Notes: generated by a model not told the origin, from the sequence alone. A stretch of 58,786 bases of DNA from Mongoliitalea lutea (GCF_014652135.1 NZ_BMYF01000011.1:84251-143036); one strand, 5' to 3'. Positions 7,974 to 17,207 are shown, counted from the first letter of the stretch. A program made the numbers and translations.

Positions 7974-9606
7974 ATTTCACCAACTCGCTTGGTTCCAATT
8001 CTTTTCTCAAACTTCTTGATGCTAGCGTAATCAGCGCAATAGAAAGTAAAAACAATAAACTTGCTATTATGGCCAATACATAGACTTCTGACTGAAAATT
8101 CTTCCAAGCAAACAACCCCAGCGAGGTCAAGGTGACGGTAAACATAAAAAACATGGGAATGGTAACGAAAGTAGCATTGACCTTTTGTCGGATTAGCCAT
8201 ACCGCAATTGTCAATAGTGCCAAGGCTGCTAATAATTGATTAGCCGAGCCGAAAATAGGCCATAAAGTAGTAAAGCTTCCCGAAGCCAAAAGCATCACAG
8301 AAAGGATGACCACAATGGACGTAGAAAGGTATCTGTTTTGAGATAATTTCAATGCAGTTGGACTTTTGATATCATCGAAATACTCCTGCAAGGTAAAGCG
8401 TGCCAATCGGGTACAGGTATCCAAGGTAGTCAATGCAAAGGCAGATACCGTTAACGCTACAAAACCTACTGCAAAACTCTCTGGAATACCCATAGAAGCA
8501 ATCATTGCTCCTAATCCGCTGGCAAAAAGTGGTACAGGGCCTTCCTGGCCTAATCGCTCTAGGTATTCAGCTCTGCTCAGGACAATTACTGCTCCCACAG
8601 AAATAATCGCCAAAAAAGACTCGATCAACATGCCTCCAAATCCGACCACTTTTGCATCACTTTCTTTGTCCAATTGCTTGGATGTAGTGCCCGAGGCAAC
8701 CAATGAGTGAAAACCGGAAATTGCTCCACAAGCAATAGTCACGAACAATACTGGGAACAAGTACCCCAAATTATCTGCTGTAATGTACACCTCTGTACTC
8801 ATGGTGATTTCAGGGTTGGCAATAAATACACCAACGACAGCTGCCAAAATTAATCCATACAACAAAAAGCTGTTCAAATAATCCCTTGGTTGTAGCAACA
8901 TGGACACAGGGGCCACTGATGCTACAAATGCATAAGCCAATAAAATATATACCCATGTCTGGTAGCCCAACTCAAAAGGCAGCTGCATTCCCAAATACAC
9001 AAAATAATACATCAGCACCACTCCTATGACGGAGATGAGGATAAATGCTTTTTTACTATTGCCAACGAGTTTATTGACTAACCCAAAACTGACAGCTAGT
9101 AAAATAAATAGAATTGATGCGGATGCTACGCCGGGATTATTGACAAAAGTCTTGGCAATGATATCCGCAAATACTCCTATAATCAATATTAGCGTGGAGA
9201 AGCTGAACAAAATAAACAGCTGCTTCCCTTTTTTCCCGATGTTGTTTTGGATAATTACCCCGATTGATTTTCCTTGATTTCTTAAAGAGGCTGCCAAACT
9301 TCCTAAATCGTGCACTGCACCGAAGAAAATCCCTCCTACCAAAATCCAGATAACCGCCGGTACCCAGCCAAAAGTAACCGCAATGATAGGTCCCACAATC
9401 GGGCCAGCACCTGCAATGGATGCAAAATGATGTCCTAATACTACAATTGGTTTGCTCGGAATGTAATCTACCCCATCTTGGTACGTATGCGCTGGGGAAG
9501 GTCTGTCATCATTCAACTTAAATTTTTTGTACACATATTTTCCATATGTAAAGTATGCAGCCAAAAGGATGATTCCTGATACAACTAATAAGGTGCTGAG
9601 CGCCAT
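7972..9606 (-). CDS. cstA: CstA family carbon-starvation transporter
   Basis: A 544-residue polytopic inner-membrane protein with the CstA signature: a PxxPAHTYQDGVDYIPSK segment after the first helix, VVLGHHFASIAGAGPIVGP near residues 56-74, and later the GFHSLVASGTTSKQL and LTTLDTCTRLARFTLQEY motifs. CstA proteins import pyruvate or peptides during carbon limitation. It is shorter than the roughly 700-residue E. coli CstA and matches the compact form common in Bacteroidota. It is monocistronic and convergent with the PAP2 gene. No sensor kinase or small CstX-like partner is nearby. Confidence 0.9.
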   Translation of the reverse strand: MALSTLLVVSGIILLAAYFTYGKYVYKKFKLNDDRPSPAHTYQDGVDYIPSKPIVVLGHHFASIAGAGPIVGPIIAVTFGWVPAVIWILVGGIFFGAVHDLGSLAASLRNQGKSIGVIIQNNIGKKGKQLFILFSFSTLILIIGVFADIIAKTFVNNPGVASASILFILLAVSFGLVNKLVGNSKKAFILISVIGVVLMYYFVYLGMQLPFELGYQTWVYILLAYAFVASVAPVSMLLQPRDYLNSFLLYGLILAAVVGVFIANPEITMSTEVYITADNLGYLFPVLFVTIACGAISGFHSLVASGTTSKQLDKESDAKVVGFGGMLIESFLAIISVGAVIVLSRAEYLERLGQEGPVPLFASGLGAMIASMGIPESFAVGFVALTVSAFALTTLDTCTRLARFTLQEYFDDIKSPTALKLSQNRYLSTSIVVILSVMLLASGSFTTLWPIFGSANQLLAALALLTIAVWLIRQKVNATFVTIPMFFMFTVTLTSLGLFAWKNFQSEVYVLAIIASLLFLLSIALITLASRSLRKELEPSELVK

Positions 9607-9795
9607 GGTGAATATTGGGGTTGATTGTCAGCTAAAATTCAGAAAATATATTTCAAAAATCCACTTTGGATACACTTTCTTTTATTTTCCATTGAAACTT
9701 TAATTTCCCCATGAAATCCATCTTTTTTTAGGGTTCTACGTTGGACGATTTGTATCCATATTTCAGGGTGAATTTTATTTAATGGAATATACCTT

Positions 9796-9803
9796 TAAAT
9801 TTG
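9796..9803 (+). promoter_or_regulatory. Bacteroidota-type -7 element upstream of accD
   Basis: TAAATTTG matches the TAnnTTTG -7 consensus of the Bacteroidota primary sigma factor and lies 40 bp before the accD start. No convincing -33 TTG is seen at the usual spacing, so the call is tentative. Confidence 0.4.
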
Positions 9804-9843
9804 TAGTCCCTGAAGTGGAAATTTCAGCCCAAAAAAAGAAATT

Positions 9844-10686
9844 ATGGCTTGGTTTAAAAGAACAGATAAAGGCATCAAGACTTCTACCGAAGACAAAAAA
9901 GATGCTCCTGATGGACTTTGGTTTAAAACTCCTCAAGGCAACATTATCCATACACGAGAACTCAAAAACAACTCTTATGTGTGTCCTGATGATGATTTTC
10001 ATGTAAAGATTGGATCCAAAGAATACTTCGAGATACTTTTTGACAACAATAAATTTACCGAATTGGATGCGAATATGAAGTCCGGAGACCCGTTGAAGTT
10101 TGTGGACACAAAACCATATAGCTCACGAGTGGAGGCCAGCATCAAAAAGTCAGAGTTAAATGACGCTGTCCGTACCGCCTATGGTAAAATGAATGGGTTG
10201 GATATTGTTGTTGCTTGTATGGACTTTGGTTTTATTGGTGGTTCTATGGGTTCTGTGGTTGGTGAAAAAATTGCTCGCGCTATTGATCATTCTTTGAAAA
10301 ATAAGATACCATTTTTGATGATTTCCAAGTCTGGTGGTGCCCGAATGATGGAGGCAGGGTTTAGCTTGATGCAAATGGCTAAAACTTCTGCAAAATTGGC
10401 ACTTTTAGATAAAGCAGGTATTCCGTACATTTCTTTATTGACCGACCCTACTACTGGGGGGGTGACAGCATCTTATGCGATGTTGGGGGACTTTAATATT
10501 GCCGAGCCAGAGGCTTTGATTGGATTTGCAGGTCCTCGTGTTATCCGTGAGACTATTGGGAAAGATTTACCAAAAGGATTTCAAAGCTCAGAGTTTGTAC
10601 TAGAGCATGGATTCTTGGATTTCATCATCGATAGAAGGCAGTTGAAAAACAGATTGACAACTTTGCTCAATTTACTCAACAATTAA
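9844..10686 (+). CDS. accD: Acetyl-CoA carboxylase carboxyltransferase subunit beta
   Basis: A 280-residue AccD. With AccA it transfers the carboxyl group from carboxybiotin to acetyl-CoA, the first step of fatty acid synthesis. The crotonase-fold core is complete, with [44 protein letters not shown] and [11 protein letters not shown]. The N-terminal region that forms a four-cysteine zinc ribbon in E. coli is the right length but has only one cysteine (SYVCPDDDF). Loss of these cysteines is usual in Bacteroidota AccD. The ATG at 9844 (MAWFKRT) matches the family start; an upstream in-frame extension is unlikely. The gene is monocistronic, 140 bp before nqrF, which has its own promoter. Confidence 0.95.
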   Translation: MAWFKRTDKGIKTSTEDKKDAPDGLWFKTPQGNIIHTRELKNNSYVCPDDDFHVKIGSKEYFEILFDNNKFTELDANMKSGDPLKFVDTKPYSSRVEASIKKSELNDAVRTAYGKMNGLDIVVACMDFGFIGGSMGSVVGEKIARAIDHSLKNKIPFLMISKSGGARMMEAGFSLMQMAKTSAKLALLDKAGIPYISLLTDPTTGGVTASYAMLGDFNIAEPEALIGFAGPRVIRETIGKDLPKGFQSSEFVLEHGFLDFIIDRRQLKNRLTTLLNLLNN

Positions 10687-10766
10687 TGGAGATATCCGTT
10701 AAGACTTTAAAATCCATAAAAACACAAATTTAACCTTGAAAAGGTCGGTTTAATGGATTTAGTAAA

Positions 10767-10774
10767 TATATTTG
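10767..10774 (+). promoter_or_regulatory. Bacteroidota-type -7 element upstream of nqrF
   Basis: TATATTTG fits TAnnTTTG and lies 52 bp before the nqrF start, within the 140-bp gap after accD. It supports independent transcription of nqrF. The matching -33 element is not clear. Confidence 0.45.
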
Positions 10775-10826
10775 TGTTCCCAAATTTGGGGTTGTACTGA
10801 AAATAAAAAAGTTAAATTAACATTAA

Positions 10827-12122
10827 ATGGGTTCAGTAATTATTACTTCGATTGTAGCATTTACGATTATTATCTTGCTACTCGTTTTCCTTTTGTTGTT
10901 TGCCCAATCTAAGCTTGTTGCCTCTGGCGATGTAAAAATCCTTATCAATGGTGAGAAGGAAATTATTACAGCAGCTGGTTCGACATTGCTAAACACATTG
11001 AGCAATAACAAGGTTTTTCTTCCTTCTGCGTGTGGAGGAGGTGGTACATGTGCCATGTGTAAATGTGTGATTGAAGATGGAGGAGGAGAAGTACTTCCAA
11101 CTGAAGAAGGTCACCTAAGCAGAGCAGAAAAGCAAGAAAAAGTTAGACTTACCTGCCAAGTAAAGGTGAAGCAGGATATGAAAATCCGTATCCCTGATGA
11201 AATCTTTGGTATCAAAAAATGGCAGTGTGAAGTTGTTTCCAACTACAACGTATCTACCTTTATCAAGGAATTTGTTGTAAAGCTACCAGAAGGTGAAACC
11301 CTACATTTCGAACCAGGAGGTTACATTCAGGTTGACGTTCCTCCGGTAACTGTTAACTTCAAAGATATTGATATCACTCCACATCCTGACTTGGGTCACA
11401 AGCAAGATGTGTACAAAGAAGAGTGGGATAAATACCAGATGTGGGATCTAGTAATGAAAAATGATGAGGAAATATTCCGAGCGTATTCCATGGCTAATCA
11501 CCCAGCAGAAGGTAATATTGTCATGTTGACAATCCGTATTGCTACGCCACCATGGGATAGAGCCAATAATAAGTGGATGGATGTCAATCCAGGTATTTGT
11601 TCTTCTTATGTATTCTCTCAGAAACCAGGTGATAAAGTTACTATTTCTGGACCTTACGGAGAATTCCACATCAATCCTACCCAAAGAGAGATGATCTACA
11701 TTGGTGGTGGTGCTGGTATGGCTCCTTTAAGATCTCATATCTTCCACTTGTTCCATACAGAAAAATCCGATAGAAAAGTTTCTTACTGGTATGGTGGTCG
11801 TTCCAAAAAAGAATTGTTCTACCTTCCTGATTTTAGAAATATTGAAAAGGACTTCCCTAACTTCAAGTTCTACATTGGATTGTCAGAGCCCCTTCCAGAA
11901 GATAATTGGAACGTAAAGAAATCCTTGGATGATAATGGAGACGGGTATGTAGGTTTTATTCACCAAATCTTATGGGATAACTACCTAAAACATCATGAAG
12001 ATCCAGATGAAATTGAGTTTTACCTTTGCGGCCCTCCATTGATGAACGCGGCAGTTCTTAAAATGTTGGATGACTTGGGAATACCTCAAGAAAATATACG
12101 ATTTGACGACTTCGGTGGTTAA
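10827..12122 (+). CDS. nqrF: Na+-translocating NADH:quinone reductase subunit F
   Basis: A 431-residue NADH-oxidising subunit of the Na+-pumping NQR complex. In order: an N-terminal transmembrane helix (residues 4-27), a ferredoxin domain with the 2Fe-2S pattern [12 protein letters not shown] plus a later LTC, a FAD-binding RAYSMANHP motif near residue 213, the NQR-type insertion before it, an NAD-binding [12 protein letters not shown] near residue 292, and the C-terminal FDDFGG. Electrons pass from NADH through FAD and the 2Fe-2S centre into the membrane subunits. In most bacteria nqrF is the last gene of nqrABCDEF, but here accD precedes it and no other nqr gene is in the window. A strong terminator follows directly. 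Confidence 0.96.
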   Translation: MGSVIITSIVAFTIIILLLVFLLLFAQSKLVASGDVKILINGEKEIITAAGSTLLNTLSNNKVFLPSACGGGGTCAMCKCVIEDGGGEVLPTEEGHLSRAEKQEKVRLTCQVKVKQDMKIRIPDEIFGIKKWQCEVVSNYNVSTFIKEFVVKLPEGETLHFEPGGYIQVDVPPVTVNFKDIDITPHPDLGHKQDVYKEEWDKYQMWDLVMKNDEEIFRAYSMANHPAEGNIVMLTIRIATPPWDRANNKWMDVNPGICSSYVFSQKPGDKVTISGPYGEFHINPTQREMIYIGGGAGMAPLRSHIFHLFHTEKSDRKVSYWYGGRSKKELFYLPDFRNIEKDFPNFKFYIGLSEPLPEDNWNVKKSLDDNGDGYVGFIHQILWDNYLKHHEDPDEIEFYLCGPPLMNAAVLKMLDDLGIPQENIRFDDFGG

Positions 12123-12130
12123 TCAACAAA

Positions 12131-12157
12131 AAGTCCCGTTTTGGCGGGACTTTTTTA
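12131..12157 (+). terminator. Rho-independent terminator after nqrF
   Basis: AAGTCCCG (12131-12138), a 6-nt loop, CGGGACTT (12145-12152), then a T tract. It begins 8 bp after the nqrF stop codon. Confidence 0.92.
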
Positions 12158-12202
12158 TTTCACTGTATTTTTTATTTATTTTGGACTTATGTCCCCCTAT
12201 AT

Positions 12203-13354
12203 ATGAATCTATCCGAATATTTTGATCCCATTTCAGAGTCTTTTTTCAATGTATCTTATGCCAATAACGCATTTGTAAAATCCATTCAACTGCATCAGGA
12301 AATTTTCCCAGATTTGCGAGGGATACAGCTGGCACTCATTGGTTTGACTGAAAAAAGAGGTGTAGCAAAAGGTGACAGTATGGAGGCTGCTGTTTTCGAG
12401 ATTCGGGAAAAGCTTTATGCGCTTAAAAAAGGGGATGGCCTATACAAAATTGCTGATTTAGGGAATCTAAAAAATGGTGCATCATATAAGGACACCATAC
12501 AGTTGATCAAAGAAGTGGGCGCTTTTTTGATGAGTCAACAAATTCTACCCATATTTTTTGGGGGTTCTCATGACTTGGATTTTGGTCAGTATTTAGCATA
12601 TGAAGCATTAGAAAAACTTATAAGTGTAGTTACTGTTGATGCCAAAATTGACATGGAGGATGAGGGAGCAATGGCTGATTGTCACTCCCAAAGCATTATT
12701 CTTCATCAGCCCAATTACCTCTTCAACTACAGTCATTTGGCCTATCAAAGTTTTTTGGTAGACAAAGAGTTGACGAATGCATTGGAAAAGTTAAACTTCG
12801 AACATTTGAGATTGGGATTGTTAAAAGGAAATTTCAAAGAAGTAGAACCTGTCATAAGAAATGCAGACATGTTAAGTATAGACGTGACTGCTATTCAGTC
12901 CTCTGATGCTCCTGGGGCGTATGATGCACAACCTTTTGGACTTTCAGGAGAAGATGCTTGTCAGTTATGTCGCTTTGCCGGGATGAATGAAAAACTTTCC
13001 TCCATAGGGATTTACGGATATCAGCCATATTATGATGATGCCCGCAATAAAACCGCTTCGGTTATCGCTACCATGATTTGGTATTTCATAGATGGTTTTT
13101 ACGAACGTAGAGACTCCCTGAGCTTTGCAAGTTCGGACTATATAAAATATACCGTATCTTTGGATGATAATCCTGCATTTATAGTGTTCTATAAAAGTAA
13201 GCGCAGTGAAAAGTGGTGGATGGAAGTTCCATTCCACACAGAAAATAAATACGACAGGAATCACATTATCCCGTGTAGTTATTTGGATTATCAAACAGCT
13301 CAAAAGGGAGAAATTCCTGAGCGATGGATCAATGCCCAACTGAAACTATTTTGA
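12203..13354 (+). CDS. Arginase/agmatinase/formiminoglutamase-fold protein with altered metal ligands
   Basis: A 383-residue ureohydrolase-fold protein. The three metal-site motifs are recognisable but changed. GGSHD is intact (near residue 114). DAHxD is replaced by DAKID (near residue 146), losing the histidine. SxDxD is replaced by SIDVT (near residue 226), losing the second aspartate. A binuclear manganese site is therefore doubtful, and catalysis as arginase or formimidoylglutamase is uncertain. It is the first gene of a tightly overlapping operon with a cytochrome-b5-like protein, an amino-sugar kinase and murQ. Its TGA overlaps the next ATG. No other histidine-degradation genes are nearby, which argues against a HutG role. 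Confidence 0.75.
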   Translation: MNLSEYFDPISESFFNVSYANNAFVKSIQLHQEIFPDLRGIQLALIGLTEKRGVAKGDSMEAAVFEIREKLYALKKGDGLYKIADLGNLKNGASYKDTIQLIKEVGAFLMSQQILPIFFGGSHDLDFGQYLAYEALEKLISVVTVDAKIDMEDEGAMADCHSQSIILHQPNYLFNYSHLAYQSFLVDKELTNALEKLNFEHLRLGLLKGNFKEVEPVIRNADMLSIDVTAIQSSDAPGAYDAQPFGLSGEDACQLCRFAGMNEKLSSIGIYGYQPYYDDARNKTASVIATMIWYFIDGFYERRDSLSFASSDYIKYTVSLDDNPAFIVFYKSKRSEKWWMEVPFHTENKYDRNHIIPCSYLDYQTAQKGEIPERWINAQLKLF

Positions 13355-13581
13355 TGAAAGGGTATACCAAACAGCAATTAGCCCTTAGAAATGGCCAAGA
13401 TAAACCAGAAATTTGGGTTGCATACAAAGGAATAATTTATGATGTGAGTATCTCACGCTTATGGAAAAATGGCAAACACTATGAGCATTGGGCAGGACAA
13501 GATTTGACGGAAGAATTGGAAGATGCACCACATACAGCAAATGTTTTTCTCAAATTTGAACCGATTGGACAGTTAATATGA
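13354..13581 (+). CDS. Cytochrome b5-like heme/steroid-binding domain protein
   Basis: A small soluble protein of 75 residues from the ATG at 13354, which overlaps the preceding stop as TGATG; an upstream ATG at 13324 would lie inside the previous gene. Seen: KGYTKQQLALRNGQDKPEIWVAY, then IYDVS and KNGKHYEHWAGQDLTEEL, the pattern of prokaryotic cytochrome b5-like domains that lack the eukaryotic HPGG loop. The histidines in HYEHWAG and APHTANV are possible heme ligands, but heme binding is not assured. It shares a 4-bp overlap with the downstream kinase gene. Confidence 0.75.
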   Translation: MKGYTKQQLALRNGQDKPEIWVAYKGIIYDVSISRLWKNGKHYEHWAGQDLTEELEDAPHTANVFLKFEPIGQLI

Positions 13582-14420
13582 TATTGATTGCAGATAGTGG
13601 TGCCAGCAAAACTGATTGGAGACTGATTACAAAGGAGAAAGAAATCTCCCAGTTTCGAGGAATTGGCTTTAACCCTAATTATCAGACTTCTGAAGAAATG
13701 GCCCAAGAACTACAGGTGGATTTTTTAATGAATTTAAGTGAAGAAGTCGAAATCATTTATTACTACGGTGCTGGGTGTACTTCCCATAAAAATAGGCAGC
13801 AAGTGGAGGCTGCTTTGAGAAGTATTTTCAAAAGAGCAGCAATCGTTGTGGACCATGATTTGATGGCTGCTGCTCGCGCTACTTGTGGTAGCAGAGCTGG
13901 AATAGCCTGTATTCTAGGTACTGGATCTAACTCTTGTGATTATGATGGGGAATTGATTATAGCCAAAAGGCCGGCACCCGGATACATTTTGGGTGATGAG
14001 GGGGGAGGAGCCTATATTGGTAAGCGGTTTTTGGCAGATTTTATCCATGAAGAAATGCCAAAAAAAATCAGAGATTTGGTTTTGGAAAAGTTTCAATTGG
14101 ATAATGCACAAATCATTGAACATGTGTATCAAAGGCCGTTTCCAGGAAGATACATGGCGAGTTTTTGTAGATTTATCACTGAACATAAGCATGAGCCTTA
14201 TTGCTACATGCTCTATTATCAGGCTTTCGTGGAGTTTTTCAAAAAACATATCATGAAGTACGATGACTACAAAAAGAAGCCTGCTAATTTTGTGGGATCA
14301 ATAGCATTTTATAACAGTGACATCTTACGAAGTGCTGCATATGACCACGATATACACGTGAATTTAATTTTGGAAGGACCCATTTCGGGCCTCGCCTTAT
14401 ATCATCAACAACTATTATGA
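13578..14420 (+). CDS. BadF/BadG-type amino-sugar kinase (GlcNAc/MurNAc kinase-like)
   Basis: A 280-residue ASKHA-fold kinase. The phosphate-1 loop IADSGASKTDWRL is at residues 4-16, followed by VDHDLMAAARATCG with the likely catalytic Asp near residue 95, the GIACILGTGSNSCDYDG phosphate-2 motif near residues 110-126 and GYILGDEGGGAYIG near residue 135. This pattern is typical of N-acetylglucosamine kinases of the BadF/BadG/BcrA/BcrD family, which includes the clostridial MurNAc/GlcNAc kinase MurK. Its ATG overlaps the upstream stop and its stop overlaps the murQ ATG. Coupling to murQ suggests it makes MurNAc-6-phosphate in peptidoglycan recycling, but substrate choice cannot be read from the sequence. 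Confidence 0.85.
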   Translation: MILIADSGASKTDWRLITKEKEISQFRGIGFNPNYQTSEEMAQELQVDFLMNLSEEVEIIYYYGAGCTSHKNRQQVEAALRSIFKRAAIVVDHDLMAAARATCGSRAGIACILGTGSNSCDYDGELIIAKRPAPGYILGDEGGGAYIGKRFLADFIHEEMPKKIRDLVLEKFQLDNAQIIEHVYQRPFPGRYMASFCRFITEHKHEPYCYMLYYQAFVEFFKKHIMKYDDYKKKPANFVGSIAFYNSDILRSAAYDHDIHVNLILEGPISGLALYHQQLL

Positions 14421-15229
14421 ATACAACTGAAAGTGCTTCCTACTATGATAATTTAGAGCAAATGGAGATTTCCGAATTGCTACAAAATATCAATCGTGAA
14501 GACCATAAAGTACCTATCGCAATAGAAAAAGCAATCCCATCTATCGAGCAATTGGTTGGACTGGTAGTTCCTAGGATGGAAAAAGGTGGTAGGCTATTTT
14601 ATATCGGTGCAGGTACAAGTGGAAGGTTAGGAATACTGGATGCTTCTGAATGTCCTCCCACATATGGGGTCCCTCACGATTGGGTAGTTGGCATCATTGC
14701 CGGTGGAGATTCTGCGATTCGCAAAGCCGTGGAAAACGCAGAAGATGATTCCAAGCAAGCATGGCTGGATATTCAGTCTTTTGGCTTCAATCCCTATGAT
14801 ACGATTGTAGGAATAGCTGCTTCAGGTACCACACCCTATGTGATTGGAGGCGTACAGGAAGCAAGAAATGCGGGTTTATTGACCGCTTGCATTACCTGTA
14901 ATTACCATACACCACTGGCCGCAGCAGTTGAGATTCCTATAGAAGTTGTGGTAGGACCAGAATTTGTAACAGGGAGTACTCGAATGAAAGCTGGAACTGC
15001 CCAGAAGCTCGTTTTGAATATGATTTCTACCACAGTGATGATCAAGCTAGGTAGGGTCAAAGGGAATAAAATGGTAGATATGCAGCTATCAAATGAGAAA
15101 CTCGTGAAAAGAGGAACCAAAATGATCATGGAAGCTACTGGTTTGGACGAAGGCGTAGCCAAAGAAGCATTGCTGACACACGGTTCTGTAAGAGCAGCTG
15201 TCCAAGCATTTTACAACAAATTGAATTAA
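14417..15229 (+). CDS. murQ: N-acetylmuramic acid 6-phosphate etherase
   Basis: A 270-residue SIS-domain lyase that removes the lactyl ether from MurNAc-6-phosphate to give GlcNAc-6-phosphate and D-lactate in cell-wall recycling. Seen: FYIGAGTSGRLGILDASECPPT (residues 55-77), GGDSAIRKAVENAEDD near residue 95, the second SIS motif GIAASGTTPYV near residue 133, and the family hallmark TGSTRMKAGTAQKLVLNMIST near residue 184. It is slightly shorter than the 298-residue E. coli MurQ because the C-terminal helical extension is reduced. It is the last gene of the four-gene overlapping operon, preceded by its likely kinase partner. Confidence 0.95.
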   Translation: MNTTESASYYDNLEQMEISELLQNINREDHKVPIAIEKAIPSIEQLVGLVVPRMEKGGRLFYIGAGTSGRLGILDASECPPTYGVPHDWVVGIIAGGDSAIRKAVENAEDDSKQAWLDIQSFGFNPYDTIVGIAASGTTPYVIGGVQEARNAGLLTACITCNYHTPLAAAVEIPIEVVVGPEFVTGSTRMKAGTAQKLVLNMISTTVMIKLGRVKGNKMVDMQLSNEKLVKRGTKMIMEATGLDEGVAKEALLTHGSVRAAVQAFYNKLN

Positions 15230-15252
15230 TCCAAACATTTTATCTACCTTTG
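15221..15252 (+). promoter_or_regulatory. Bacteroidota-type promoter for the pseudouridine synthase gene
   Basis: A TTG (-33) at 15221-15223 and TACCTTTG (-7) at 15245-15252, 21 bp apart, closely match the TTG/TAnnTTTG consensus of the Bacteroidota housekeeping sigma factor. The element begins inside the end of murQ, giving the downstream gene its own start and a leader of roughly 70 nt. Confidence 0.65.
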
Positions 15253-15326
15253 CAATCCCTTTGCCAGATATGCTTGTTATTGAGAGTGAAGGGGTTAAAT
15301 TAATCCAGCAGAGATGCTGCATCTAT

Positions 15327-16709
15327 ATGAAAAGAGATAATAACAGAAGGCCATCAGGTGGTGGTCAGGGTAAAAGAGGCCCAAAAACAGAAAGCGGTAG
15401 CTATTCTAGAAAGAAGACTACAGATACACGTTTTCAAAAAGAGGATTCAGGATCCAAAAGACCTGACAGAGGAGACGAAAAGCCATTTTTTAAGACGAAA
15501 AACGAAGGACAAAGAGATTCCTATTCTAAATCACCTAAGAAAGAAAATTCAACATTCGGGAAGTTTTCCAAAGAGGACAAACCTTACGGAAAGTCAGGGG
15601 ATAAAAAACCGTATGGTAAATCTTCAGACCGAAGAGGTGAAGAAAGCAAAAGCTATCATAAAAAGACGGATTCAAGAGCTTCTGATAAGCCTGATGACAA
15701 AAGGACATTTGGCAGAAGCGAAGGAAAAGGCTATCCTAAACCCAATGAGCGAAAAACCTCTTTTGACAAGCCTGCTTTTTCCAAAAATTCGGATGATGCC
15801 AAACCAGAAGGCAAAGCTGTTTATAGAGGAAGAGGAAAAGATGAGAAGCCAGTTTTCGACTGGGTACCAAAAGAAAGTGGTTCATCAGATCGTCCAAGAA
15901 AAAAAAAATTCAAAAATCCATTTGAAAAAGATGCTCCTGCTGAGAGGCCTGAATACAACTTTGAGCGCTTAGAAAAGAATCATAATAAGCAGAAAAACAC
16001 AGATGCAATCCGCCTGAATAAGTATATCTCTAACTCCGGTATTTGTAGCAGAAGGGAAGCAGATGAGCTGATTACCAAAGGAGAGATTAAGGTGAATGGC
16101 CAAGTAGTGACTGAAATGGGTTATAAAGTAGCCTTAACAGATCGCGTTACTTACAATGGCAAAAGTATTAATCCCGAAAAACCTGTGTATTTGCTATTAA
16201 ACAAGCCTAAGGATTTCATCACGACCACAGATGACCCAATGGAGCGTAAGACAGTGATGCACTTGGTAGCAAATGCCTGTGACGAGCGAATGTTTCCCGT
16301 AGGCAGACTCGATAGAAACACTACAGGGTTACTACTTTTCACCAATGATGGAGAATTAGCAGCTAAGCTTTCCCATCCTTCCAATCAGATCAAAAAGATC
16401 TATCAGGTAACCTTGGACAAACCTATCACCAAAGGTGACGAAGAAGCTATTTTGGCAGGTTTGATGTTGGAAGATGGAGAAGTGCAGGTAGATGATATGC
16501 AAGTGCTATCCAAGGACAGAACTATTTTAGGTTTGGAGATTCACGTTGGAAAAAATAGGATCGTCCGCAGAATATTTGCTCACTTGGGCTATGAGGTAGT
16601 CGCACTTGACCGGGTAATGTATGCCGGTTTGGACAAAAAAGATTTACCAAGAGGAAGGTATAGATTCCTTACAGAGAAAGAAGTCATTCGCTTAAAATTC
16701 TTCATATAA
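15327..16709 (+). CDS. RluB/RsuA-type pseudouridine synthase with long disordered N-terminal tail
   Basis: About 460 residues from the ATG at 15327 (MKRDNNRRPSGGGQ); an upstream in-frame ATG at 15261 is less likely because the promoter lies at 15221-15252. The first 220 residues or so are a low-complexity tail rich in Lys, Asp, Ser, Gly and Arg, likely RNA-binding. An S4 domain follows (IRLNKYISNSGICSRREADELI), then the catalytic domain with VGRLDRNTTGLLLFTNDG, whose Asp is the nucleophile, and GLEIHVGKNRIVRRIFAHLGYEV. It probably modifies 23S or 16S rRNA. The long basic tail is common in Bacteroidota members. Confidence 0.9.
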   Translation: MKRDNNRRPSGGGQGKRGPKTESGSYSRKKTTDTRFQKEDSGSKRPDRGDEKPFFKTKNEGQRDSYSKSPKKENSTFGKFSKEDKPYGKSGDKKPYGKSSDRRGEESKSYHKKTDSRASDKPDDKRTFGRSEGKGYPKPNERKTSFDKPAFSKNSDDAKPEGKAVYRGRGKDEKPVFDWVPKESGSSDRPRKKKFKNPFEKDAPAERPEYNFERLEKNHNKQKNTDAIRLNKYISNSGICSRREADELITKGEIKVNGQVVTEMGYKVALTDRVTYNGKSINPEKPVYLLLNKPKDFITTTDDPMERKTVMHLVANACDERMFPVGRLDRNTTGLLLFTNDGELAAKLSHPSNQIKKIYQVTLDKPITKGDEEAILAGLMLEDGEVQVDDMQVLSKDRTILGLEIHVGKNRIVRRIFAHLGYEVVALDRVMYAGLDKKDLPRGRYRFLTEKEVIRLKFFI

Positions 16710-16712
16710 TGA

Positions 16713-16748
16713 AAAAGGCTGTCTCCATTTAAAAGAGACAGCCTTTTT
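16713..16748 (+). terminator. Rho-independent terminator after pseudouridine synthase gene
   Basis: AAAAGGCTGTCTC pairs with GAGACAGCCTTTT around a short A/T loop, followed by T's. It starts 4 bp after the stop codon. The AAAA/TTTT arms make it partly bidirectional, although no gene converges closely. Confidence 0.9.
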
Positions 16749-16847
16749 TTAGTTGGCTTTTACAATTTTATAGAATCCGTCATCCGAATAGATGTGAAAA
16801 TAAATAGTAGATGTAGGGTTCATTTTTTAAATGGGTTTTCAATTAAA

Positions 16848-17207
16848 CTAGAGTCGTAACCTCTGAGCGAACCCATCTTCTGATTTCAGGATTACCTCAA
16901 TCTTAATTCTCGAATTAACCCCCTTTATTTTGTATCTCTTTAAAAATCCGGTACTTTCTTCTACTGTGTATTCATGGACCAATTTGTCATTTTTATACAC
17001 ATGAACAGTCATGTCTTTGGGTAATAAAGTATTTACTTTCAACCGAAATTGATTAAAGTCTACTTTTTCCAATTGAGAGAATACCACAGGTTGAGCACTT
17101 TTTGCCGTAACATTTGGTACCATGCGTACATTCAACTTGTCATCATCAGCTACAACCATAGGCGCACTGATAAATAAAGCACAAATAAGAAGAGCAATAG
17201 TTTTCAT
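16848..17207 (-). CDS. Small secreted protein, paralogue of the next gene
   Basis: 119 residues with a signal peptide (MKTIALLICALFISAPMVVA, cleavage near residue 20). The mature part matches the C-terminal half of the neighbouring 195-residue protein: PVVFSQLEKVDFNQFRLKVN against PVIFSKVERTDYNQFKLLVN, then VYKNDKLVHE, YKI and KSEDGF in the same order. The two are therefore tandem paralogues and this one has lost, or never had, the N-terminal half. Function is unknown; related small secreted beta-sandwich-like proteins are frequent in Cytophagales. Confidence 0.7.
   Translation of the reverse strand: MKTIALLICALFISAPMVVADDDKLNVRMVPNVTAKSAQPVVFSQLEKVDFNQFRLKVNTLLPKDMTVHVYKNDKLVHEYTVEESTGFLKRYKIKGVNSRIKIEVILKSEDGFAQRLRL

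Noticed and set aside
9844-10686. accD as a decayed gene because the zinc-ribbon cysteines are missing
   Set aside because: Full length with intact catalytic motifs, and the cysteine loss is usual in this phylum.
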